Source: Candidatus Gottesmanbacteria bacterium RIFCSPLOWO2_01_FULL_49_10 (GTDB lineage Bacteria; Patescibacteriota; Microgenomatia; UBA10105; UBA927). From it: a stretch of DNA of 5,470 bases. Below, piece after piece: positions 1 through 5,261 of this stretch. The stretch is taken from contig MFJZ01000069.1 in assembly GCA_001781025.1 (NCBI GenBank), positions 26,436 to 31,905 on the forward strand, given 5' to 3'. The stretch's first letter is position 1, and each line of letters opens with the position of its first letter. A program made the translations under genes and the position numbers. A model generated the notes under the pieces. The model saw nothing but the letters and a program-made list of their open reading frames with translations, did not search any database and was not told the DNA's origin.

Positions 1-1304
1 CGAGAAAGCTCTTGGTGTTTCTGCTCATGAATCTTTAATGCTTCAAAGAGTTCATCTCGATTATATGTCCTTCCCCATTGAGCGAGTAACTCTAATGCAA
101 CCTCGGGGGGGAATCCGTAACTCTGCTTCAAGTCAAAGAGTAAATCGCCATCAACTTTAATACTGGTTTGTAATTTTTTTACTCCCTTATCAAGAGTTTT
201 TTGAAATTTATCTATTTCCGCTCCGATAACGGTACTACTCATAACCGGTTGGCTGTGAGAAAGATATTGACCCTCATAAATCCCAAAAACCTCTTTGATA
301 ATTAATGGGAGAATTTTTAAAGGGATAACATCCAATTGAAGCATCTTCACTACGGATCTCCTAATTAAACGACGAAGCACATATCCCCTCTCTTTATTGC
401 CAGGTTCAACTCCTGCATCAACCATAAAAACAGAGGCTTTTATATGATCTGCAACGATTCGCATCTCTCGAGCATGATCGGTATACGATTTTTTCGATAA
501 TGTCTCGATGGTCTGTATGATCGAAAAAAATAAATCCGTGCCAAAAACATCCGGTGTTTCTTCTGTCACCGCTGCCATTCGCTCCAGTCCCCCACCAAAA
601 TCAACACTCTTTTTAAAAAGCTCCTCGAGACCTCCATCTTCTTTCTTTCTATATTGCATAAACACGGAGTTGGCAACTTCCATAAATCTTCCACAGTCAC
701 AGTTCGGATGACATTGTTTACCAAACTTAGGATCATGCTTAACTTGGGTAAACTCATAGAATACTTCACTATCCGGCCCTCCCGGCTCGCCCGCTGGCAT
801 TTTTTCCGGCCCGCCAGCTCTACTCCACCAATTTTTATCTGTGCCGTAATAAAAGATTTTATCCTCGGGGATTCCTAATTTTTTCCAGATTTGTACTGAT
901 TCCCCGTCGCGCGGTACCTCTTTTGTCCCTTCAAAAACGGACACTGATAATCGCTTCGGATCCAATCCCAATTCTTTCGTCAAAAACTCAAAAATCCACG
1001 GCAGCTGTTCTTTCTTGAAATAATCCCCAAATGACCAATTACCAAGCATTTCAAAGAATGTCGTGTGCCGGTTATCCCCGACTTCGTCAATATCTTGCAT
1101 ACGAACAGCTTTTTGACTGTTCACTAACCGCTTTCCGGCCGGATGGGGTTCACCGAGTATATTATGGATAAGGGGCTGCATTCCAGCGGATATAAACAAG
1201 GTCGTCGGGTCATTTTCTGGAACCAAAGGTGAGGACGGCACCTCCACATGCCCCCGCGATTTAAAAAATTCGATGTATTTCCTGCGCACATCGGATGATT
1301 TCAT
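1..1304 (-). CDS. alaS: Alanine--tRNA ligase, N-terminal part (3' end beyond window)
   Basis: Class II synthetase that charges tRNA-Ala with alanine in the cytoplasm. I translated 434 codons from the ATG at 1304 down to the left edge without a stop. The catalytic core is clear: motif 1 around residues 25-55 (SPLVPENDPTTLFISAGMQP), motif 2 at 79-98 (RHTTFFEMLGNWSFGDYFKK) and motif 3 at 235-243 (DFGGGLERM). The tRNA-recognition helical region follows, including DHIKA (286-290) and RGYVLRRLIRR (306-316). The editing and C-Ala domains would lie outside the window, so total length is unknown. Compared with textbook bacterial AlaRS, the usual TGPCGPCSE loop is replaced by a Gly/Pro-rich version ending GGPDSEVFYEF, and an extra CHPNCDC cluster (198-204) precedes the GRFMEVANSVFMQY stretch. 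A TATAAT box lies 7 bases upstream of the ATG and there is no Shine-Dalgarno. Base composition is uneven: roughly 46% GC in the N-terminal part and about 35% further in. Confidence 0.97.
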   Translation of the reverse strand, partial: MKSSDVRRKYIEFFKSRGHVEVPSSPLVPENDPTTLFISAGMQPLIHNILGEPHPAGKRLVNSQKAVRMQDIDEVGDNRHTTFFEMLGNWSFGDYFKKEQLPWIFEFLTKELGLDPKRLSVSVFEGTKEVPRDGESVQIWKKLGIPEDKIFYYGTDKNWWSRAGGPEKMPAGEPGGPDSEVFYEFTQVKHDPKFGKQCHPNCDCGRFMEVANSVFMQYRKKEDGGLEELFKKSVDFGGGLERMAAVTEETPDVFGTDLFFSIIQTIETLSKKSYTDHAREMRIVADHIKASVFMVDAGVEPGNKERGYVLRRLIRRSVVKMLQLDVIPLKILPLIIKEVFGIYEGQYLSHSQPVMSSTVIGAEIDKFQKTLDKGVKKLQTSIKVDGDLLFDLKQSYGFPPEVALELLAQWGRTYNRDELFEALKIHEQKHQELS

Positions 1305-1311
1305 AGCACAA

Positions 1312-1317
1312 ATTATA
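1312..1317 (-). promoter_or_regulatory. -10 box of alaS, leaderless-type
   Basis: On the minus strand TATAAT is followed by TTGTGCT and then the alaS ATG at 1304. A transcript starting the usual 6-8 bases after the -10 would begin at or next to the start codon. No good -35 hexamer is seen at 17 bases spacing. The box is a perfect consensus match in a 35-base divergent spacer; its activity is inferred. Confidence 0.65.
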
Positions 1318-1324
1318 CATGATA

Positions 1325-1333
1325 TGCTACGAT
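1325..1333 (+). promoter_or_regulatory. Possible extended -10 for the EamA transporter gene
   Basis: TGCTACGAT fits an extended -10 (TGn plus TACGAT, 4 of 6 to TATAAT). It ends 6 bases before the ATG at 1340, the same geometry as the other candidate leaderless starts here. It lies back to back with the alaS -10 on the other strand, so the two promoters would share one short spacer. The match is weak. Confidence 0.35.
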
Positions 1334-1339
1334 GCGCAT

Positions 1340-2188
1340 ATGTTGTGGTTCTGGCTATCTATTGCCTCTGTTATCCTCTTCACCGCCGTCAACCTCCTCA
1401 TGCGCGTCTTGGCCGTCAAGAGTGAAGATCCGCGTACGTTTTCGGTGGTCTTCAACGCATGGGGTGGATTGTTTGCCCTCATCCTTTTCCTCCCGCAACT
1501 GCCTCACATCGCGTTACCCGCCGCCATAACGCCCGTACAAGTACTATTTATCCTCCTGGCAATCCTCTTTTATGGCATCTATGAACGCTTTCATTTCTCC
1601 GCCCGCAAGCATATCGATGCATCAACAATGAGCGTCATCTTCCGTCTCGCACCGGTTATCGCTTTTGCCGGCTCGCTTGCTCTGTTCCATGAGTCGCTCA
1701 CCTGGGAAAAACTTTTGGGTACAGGGCTTATCCTCATGGCGTCTTTTATCGTCATTCATAAAAATCCCCAGCTTTCCTTTTCGCGACCGTTTTTTGCTGC
1801 CCTGGTCAGCGCCACGGCTCTTGGGCTTGCATGGATGGTAGACAAACCTGCTTCTTTCGGATTTCCGCCAACGTTTTACTCGTTTATCCTGTGGACGGCA
1901 CCCCTTGCAGTCATCGCATTTCCCCTCCCCACCATAAAACAGCTTAAAAAAGAGGCAGTGATCGGCGGCTGGAAAGTCGCCCTCCTGGGACTTATGAACG
2001 TGACGGGGTATGTCGCTCAAATTAAAGCGCTTTCACTTGCTGAAGCTTCTAAAGTCATCCCGATTACCTCCTCTTCCGGCACGGTAATCGTCCTTGCTGG
2101 CATCTTCCTCCTTCATGAAAAAACCTTCATGACTAAAAAAATCCTGGCTGGAATTCTTATGCTTATTGGGATTATTCTATTGAAATAA
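1340..2188 (+). CDS. EamA/DMT-family membrane transporter
   Basis: An integral membrane protein of 282 residues with about ten hydrophobic segments (roughly 2-20, 35-53, 66-85, 96-116, 124-141, 151-168, 178-196, 210-230, 240-259, 265-282). This is the usual size and topology for the drug/metabolite transporter superfamily. The two EamA halves are visible as an internal repeat: residues 88-141 (ending LFHESLTWEKLLGTGLILM) align with 230-282 (ending LLHEKTFMTKKILAGILML), each with an Ala/Ser-rich start and a Glu in the loop before the last helix. I chose the ATG at 1340 over the in-frame ATG at 1319. It opens directly into the first membrane helix and lies 6 bases after a possible -10, whereas 1319 would overlap the alaS promoter. 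The substrate cannot be read from the sequence; family members export amino acids, metabolites or sugars. The Nudix gene follows after 2 bases, so the two are probably cotranscribed. Its first part is GC-rich (about 57% over 1381-1500). Confidence 0.9.
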   Translation: MLWFWLSIASVILFTAVNLLMRVLAVKSEDPRTFSVVFNAWGGLFALILFLPQLPHIALPAAITPVQVLFILLAILFYGIYERFHFSARKHIDASTMSVIFRLAPVIAFAGSLALFHESLTWEKLLGTGLILMASFIVIHKNPQLSFSRPFFAALVSATALGLAWMVDKPASFGFPPTFYSFILWTAPLAVIAFPLPTIKQLKKEAVIGGWKVALLGLMNVTGYVAQIKALSLAEASKVIPITSSSGTVIVLAGIFLLHEKTFMTKKILAGILMLIGIILLK

Positions 2189-2190
2189 CT

Positions 2191-2622
2191 ATGCAACGCG
2201 GTATAGATTACATCGGTGTCGGCGTCGGAGCCGCTATTTTCAATAGCGAAGGGAAGCTCTTTCTCACCCTTCGGGGCAAGAAAGCGAAAAACGAACGGGA
2301 AACATGGGAAATCCCCGGAGGAAGCGTAGAGTTTGGGGAAATACTCGAAGATGCGCTCAAACGGGAAATCAAAGAGGAACATGGTGTTGACATCGAAGTC
2401 ATTGAGCTTCTCGACGTCTGTGATCACCTCATCCCCGACGAACACCAGCACTGGATCTCTCCGACGTACATCTGTCGGATAACGAAGGGAACACCTAAAA
2501 TTCTCGAGTCAGAAAAATGCGATGCCATTGGTTGGTTTTCCCTCGCGGAGGCTAAAAAACTTCCCCTCTCCATTGTCACTAAATATGATCTCGCCATTCT
2601 TGAGAAGAAATACCTCCAATAG
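2191..2622 (+). CDS. Nudix hydrolase
   Basis: A 143-residue single-domain enzyme that would hydrolyse a nucleoside diphosphate linked to another moiety, using Mg2+ or Mn2+. The Nudix box is complete at residues 44-66 and fits GX5EX7REUXEEXGU: Gly44, Glu50, then REIKEEHGV (58-66) with the metal-binding glutamates. It is preceded by WEIPGG (39-44) and by the typical first strand (residues 8-17, with GVGVGAAIF at 9-17). The C-terminal half keeps the family pattern of a variable loop and then IGWFSLAEAKKLPL. Length is normal for MutT/NTP pyrophosphatase-like or ADP-ribose-type members. The substrate (oxidised NTP, dNTP, ADP-ribose, nucleotide sugar) cannot be assigned. The ATG comes 2 bases after the transporter stop with no Shine-Dalgarno, so translation probably depends on coupling or reinitiation. 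It ends in TAG, the only non-TAA stop seen. Confidence 0.95.
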   Translation: MQRGIDYIGVGVGAAIFNSEGKLFLTLRGKKAKNERETWEIPGGSVEFGEILEDALKREIKEEHGVDIEVIELLDVCDHLIPDEHQHWISPTYICRITKGTPKILESEKCDAIGWFSLAEAKKLPLSIVTKYDLAILEKKYLQ

Positions 2623-2625
2623 CTG

Positions 2626-2631
2626 TATAAT
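2626..2631 (+). promoter_or_regulatory. -10 box for the Cys-rich membrane protein gene, leaderless-type
   Basis: A perfect TATAAT starts 3 bases after the Nudix stop codon and is followed by 7 bases (GATCGTT) and the ATG at 2639. A TTGAGA at 2600-2605 resembles a -35 but is 20 bases away, longer than the optimum. The TGTATAAT-N7-ATG arrangement is the same as that of alaS. Confidence 0.65.
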
Positions 2632-2638
2632 GATCGTT

Positions 2639-3676
2639 ATGGACCAGCAATCAACAGGCACTCCGACAGCACCAAACCCATCCGTACAACCAGATTTCTC
2701 TCCACCATCAACTCCTTTAGTTACAAACTCAAAACCAAAAAATCATATCTTCATATGGATCATGGCAGGATTGACTATCTTGGGCATAGGAATTACTGTC
2801 GGTTTGTTTTTGGGAAAAACTTTAAAAAATCCCTTCACTCCCAAACAGTCTATTTCTTCCTATGAGCAATGTTTAGAAGCCAAGAATAGTATTCTTCAGG
2901 AAAGTTACCCTGCTACCTGTATCACCGCAAATGGAAAGCGTTTCACCCAACCGTTGACCGATGAGGAAAAACAAAATCTTCTCCCACCCGACCAAAGCGT
3001 CGAATCAACTGGCTCCACAGCTACTGCAAATTGGAAAACATACAGCTTTAGTGACGGATCATTTAAGCATCCAAACAGCTGGGCCGAAAAACCCATACTT
3101 ATTCGCGGCAGTGGATTCACGCAAGAAATCAAAGACAAAGAAGGGCTATACTTGCTAACACTTTTTACACAAGGGAATTATAGTCAGATAACCGGAAAGC
3201 CCTATACAACATTAGAAGAATTTATCGGACCGCCTCCTAATATACTTGAAACACTTACGATAGACGGACAGCAAGGAGGACGGATACTGCCTCGTGCAGG
3301 AAGTGAAAATAAGAATGCGATTGTATTTTTCTCAAAAGACAAAAAAACTATCTATACCATCGAGCTGGATACCGGCAGTAGCACTCTTGCCGATCCCCAA
3401 GTCACCGAAGAAAGTGTCAAAACCGGACAAGAATTATTCGACCAAATCCTGTCCACATTTAGGTTTGTGGATCCCCCAAGCGTCAATCCTGTTTCTTGCG
3501 GCGGATGGAATACGGGAGGAAGCATCGAATGTACATGTATAGGTAAATTAATCAAACCTACGTGTCCTCCAAATACCATCTGCGATGCAATTGATTATCA
3601 ATGCGAAGGTCAATGTGGGCAATGCTGTTGGAGAGGAGTTGCTGAAAATAATCAGTATCCTAAATGTCAAAACTAA
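2639..3676 (+). CDS. Membrane-anchored extracytoplasmic protein with Cys-rich C-terminus
   Basis: A 345-residue protein that I cannot name. Residues 1-35 are rich in Pro, Thr and Ser and contain few charges. One membrane helix follows at about 37-59 (IWIMAGLTILGIGITVGLFL), so it is probably anchored by the N-terminus with the bulk outside. Residues 74-103 form a short two-cysteine module (C78 and C94, with ESYPATC and NGKRF), likely closed by one disulfide. The middle (about 132-278) reads like a beta-rich PsbP-like domain: a YSFSDGSFKHPNSW start and an FDQILSTFRF end. The tail (287-345) holds ten cysteines (287, 298, 300, 309, 315, 322, 326, 329, 330, 343), suggesting a disulfide-knotted module. 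The start at 2639 is preferred to in-frame ATGs at 2522 and 2630 because it follows a TATAAT box and avoids overlapping the Nudix gene. The early part is about 36% GC, lower than the transporter upstream. A surface or adhesive role is only a guess. Confidence 0.88.
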   Translation: MDQQSTGTPTAPNPSVQPDFSPPSTPLVTNSKPKNHIFIWIMAGLTILGIGITVGLFLGKTLKNPFTPKQSISSYEQCLEAKNSILQESYPATCITANGKRFTQPLTDEEKQNLLPPDQSVESTGSTATANWKTYSFSDGSFKHPNSWAEKPILIRGSGFTQEIKDKEGLYLLTLFTQGNYSQITGKPYTTLEEFIGPPPNILETLTIDGQQGGRILPRAGSENKNAIVFFSKDKKTIYTIELDTGSSTLADPQVTEESVKTGQELFDQILSTFRFVDPPSVNPVSCGGWNTGGSIECTCIGKLIKPTCPPNTICDAIDYQCEGQCGQCCWRGVAENNQYPKCQN

Positions 3677-3679
3677 CGC

Positions 3680-4198
3680 ATGAAAACCATTCTTTACATG
3701 GCTATGACGGTAAATGGCAAGATTGCCGGTATCGACAATGATACAAGCTGGACGAGCAAAGAAGATTGGGCAGGGTTTTTGGGGATGTGTAAAAAAGTAG
3801 GCAACGCCATTATCGGCAGAAAAACGTATGAAATGGTCAAAAAAGAAGGCACGCAACTGGGAGACATCCTCACCGTCGTCCTTACTCGCGAAGCTACGCT
3901 TCTTGCCAAACGATCCACCCACACTATCTTCACTGACAAACAGCCACGAGATGTTCTTGCCATGCTTCAGGAGAAAGGATATAGAGAAGCGCTCGTCTGT
4001 GGCGGTGGGATCCTCAATAGCGCGTTTCTCAAAGAAGGCCTGATCGATGAAATGTATATCGACATCGAACCGCTCATCCTCGGCCGCGGCATCCCGCTTT
4101 TTGCCGACGGTGACTTCGCGCCCCACCTCACACTCCTCGAGGTAAAAACCTTATCAAACAGCCAAACCGTCCAACTGCACTACAAAGTGATCAAATAA
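3680..4198 (+). CDS. Dihydrofolate reductase-fold protein (RibD C-terminal/YwjB-like)
   Basis: A 172-residue cytoplasmic protein of the DHFR/RibD-C fold family, whose members use NADPH to reduce a pterin, a riboflavin precursor or an unknown substrate. Family signatures in order are: the first strand and loop LYMAMTVNGKIAG (5-17), a WTSKEDWAGF helix (24-33), GRKTYEM (46-52), a Gly-rich NADPH loop VCGGG (106-110) followed by ILNSAFLKEGLIDEMYIDIE (111-130), then PLILGRGIPLF (131-141). Length matches stand-alone members. It lacks the deaminase half of RibD, so a riboflavin role is not implied, and it is not close enough to FolA to call a true DHFR. The ATG lies 3 bases after the stop of the membrane protein gene with no Shine-Dalgarno, so it is probably cotranscribed and coupled to it. 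Confidence 0.88.
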   Translation: MKTILYMAMTVNGKIAGIDNDTSWTSKEDWAGFLGMCKKVGNAIIGRKTYEMVKKEGTQLGDILTVVLTREATLLAKRSTHTIFTDKQPRDVLAMLQEKGYREALVCGGGILNSAFLKEGLIDEMYIDIEPLILGRGIPLFADGDFAPHLTLLEVKTLSNSQTVQLHYKVIK

Positions 4199-4202
4199 TC
4201 CA

Positions 4203-4230
4203 TGTTACTATGTTTCGAAACATGATAACA
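4203..4230. promoter_or_regulatory. 28-base inverted repeat, candidate operator
   Basis: The core ATGTTTCGAAACAT (4210-4223) is a perfect 14-base palindrome. It is flanked by TGTTA (4203-4207) and TAACA (4226-4230), which continue the dyad, so 12 of 14 positions per arm pair. It fills most of the 39-base gap before the 2H phosphoesterase ATG. No T-run follows, so it is not a standard terminator. It overlaps possible -10 hexamers (TATGTT at 4209-4214, GATAAC at 4224-4229), as an operator for a dimeric repressor would. An RNA hairpin is the alternative. Confidence 0.5.
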
Positions 4231-4237
4231 CGATGAT

Positions 4238-4912
4238 ATGAATCAAAGACTCACCGAAATATACGACATGATGGCCACTGAACATCGTGACAAATTCCTT
4301 GCCAATGATATTGAGTCTGATGCCATGTGGGGTAAACCCATCAAAGGCGTCACGCTCCAGATTGATCTCTCCGAAGAAGTCCGTGGTGCAGTATGTAACC
4401 TACAAGAAAAACTGTCCAAGCTCGAACCGGAAGCGCTCCTCCTTACTCCTCGGCCGTTTCAACACATCAGTTTCAATCAAGTCGTCTATTGGGGTGATAC
4501 ATACAATCTTGGATACGACGAAACGTGGACGGCGATAAAAAAAGATTTTCTCGCCAAGTTCCAAAACCTCGACAATGGGCTTCCTTCTTTTACCATTTCA
4601 TTTGTCAAACTCATCCCTATGGCCTCTGCCATCATCTGGTGTGCTGTTGACGAACATGATGAAATGCAAAAGTTACGCGCGACTTTTAAAGAAAGGCTCC
4701 CTTTCCCCGGTGAAACGACAAGAGAAAATACCTTCATCCATACGACCGTTGCCCGATACAAAACGAAACTCCGCGACCCGCATCGGGTCTTTCAACTCCT
4801 TGAGAAACACCAAATGCCCATCACCATGAAAGTCAAAAAAGTCATCCTGCGGAAAGAAAACCAATACCCGTCACTTTACACTACAGAACTCGCCCGCATT
4901 CGACTACAATAA
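4238..4912 (+). CDS. 2H phosphoesterase superfamily protein (LigT-like)
   Basis: A 224-residue soluble protein. The two hallmark HxS/T motifs of the 2H superfamily are present: HIS at 76-78 (in FQHISFNQV) and HTT at 168-170 (in FIHTTVARY), about 90 residues apart as in LigT/CPDase proteins. Between them lies the expected segment of strand (SFTISFVKLIPM, 117-128), second strand (AIIWCAVDEHD, 131-141) and helix (MQKLRATFKERL, 143-154). Family members hydrolyse or form 2',5' or 2',3'-cyclic phosphodiester bonds in RNA or nucleotides, so a role in RNA-end or cyclic-nucleotide processing is plausible. The exact substrate is not readable. The N-terminal 35 residues, before the first core strand, are longer than in minimal LigT proteins. 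It sits after a palindrome and has no Shine-Dalgarno. The cupin gene starts 4 bases after its stop. Confidence 0.8.
   Translation: MNQRLTEIYDMMATEHRDKFLANDIESDAMWGKPIKGVTLQIDLSEEVRGAVCNLQEKLSKLEPEALLLTPRPFQHISFNQVVYWGDTYNLGYDETWTAIKKDFLAKFQNLDNGLPSFTISFVKLIPMASAIIWCAVDEHDEMQKLRATFKERLPFPGETTRENTFIHTTVARYKTKLRDPHRVFQLLEKHQMPITMKVKKVILRKENQYPSLYTTELARIRLQ
4905..4910 (+). promoter_or_regulatory. -10 box for the cupin gene, leaderless-type
   Basis: TACAAT overlaps the TAA stop (4910-4912) of the preceding gene by one base and is followed by 6 bases (AATTGT) and the ATG at 4917. No convincing -35 is seen at normal spacing (TACAGA at 4882-4887 is weak). If used, the mRNA would start at or beside the ATG. 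Confidence 0.5.
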
Positions 4913-4916
4913 TTGT

Positions 4917-5261
4917 ATGATTATTATCCAATCATCACAAACTAACAAGGTCCAGGCCTCTCCCACCACTAGCATCTGGGAGTTTACTATGGAGGAAAAA
5001 TCAATCAGCGGTGCTATTGCAGCAATCAAAGATAGGTATCCAGAAAAAGGCTTTGCCGTAAATAGAGTTTCCAAAGAACTTGTCTTCGTCATTTCCGGCA
5101 ACGGCCACATCATTACTCCGAATCAAAAAAAGCCAATACAGGTGGGCGATCTGGTCTTTTTGGATAAAAGAGAAACATATGCGTGGGAAGGAAATCTTAC
5201 TCTTTTCATGGCCAACACACCTAAATTTGATCCGAAACAGCACAAAATATCTGATGAATAA
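4917..5261 (+). CDS. Small cupin-domain protein lacking metal-binding histidines
   Basis: A 114-residue single-domain protein with the cupin beta-barrel pattern: GFAVNRVSKELVFVISGNGH (45-64) corresponds to cupin motif 1 and VGDLVFLDKRETYAWEGN (76-93) to motif 2, ending with TPKFDPKQHKI (101-111). In classical cupins motif 1 carries HxH and a Glu, and motif 2 a His. Here HxH reads NRV (49-51), a Glu remains at 54, and the motif 2 His position is Thr or Tyr. The usual metal site is therefore absent, which suggests a binding or structural role rather than metal-dependent catalysis. Residues 1-30 form an extra N-terminal strand region. The start is the first ATG and follows a -10-like box by 6 bases. 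Its 3' end overlaps the next gene by 8 bases. Confidence 0.8.
   Translation: MIIIQSSQTNKVQASPTTSIWEFTMEEKSISGAIAAIKDRYPEKGFAVNRVSKELVFVISGNGHIITPNQKKPIQVGDLVFLDKRETYAWEGNLTLFMANTPKFDPKQHKISDE

Noticed and set aside
793..818. GCTGGC...GCCAGC hairpin with a T-run in its loop
   Set aside because: It lies in the conserved Gly/Pro-rich loop of alaS, and the T-run is within the loop rather than after the stem.
1319..1339. Alternative start of the transporter at 1319
   Set aside because: It adds seven polar residues before the first membrane helix and overlaps the alaS -10 region. The ATG at 1340 fits the topology and the spacing from a -10-like box better.
2522..2638. In-frame upstream extension of the membrane protein gene (ATG at 2522 or 2630)
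   Set aside because: The extension from 2522 would overlap about 100 bases of the Nudix gene, and both choices would place the TATAAT box inside or across the start. The residues added do not look like a real N-terminus.
3548..4126. Antisense open frame of 192 codons opposite the reductase gene
   Set aside because: It is longer than the sense gene, but its translation shows no family features, while the sense frame has clear DHFR/RibD-C motifs.
3680..4198. Assignment as folA or ribD
   Set aside because: The deaminase half of RibD is missing and similarity to FolA is only at fold level, so only the family name is supported.
4203..4230. Palindrome as a rho-independent terminator
   Set aside because: The stem is AT-rich and no T-run follows on the plus strand; ACGATGATATG comes next.
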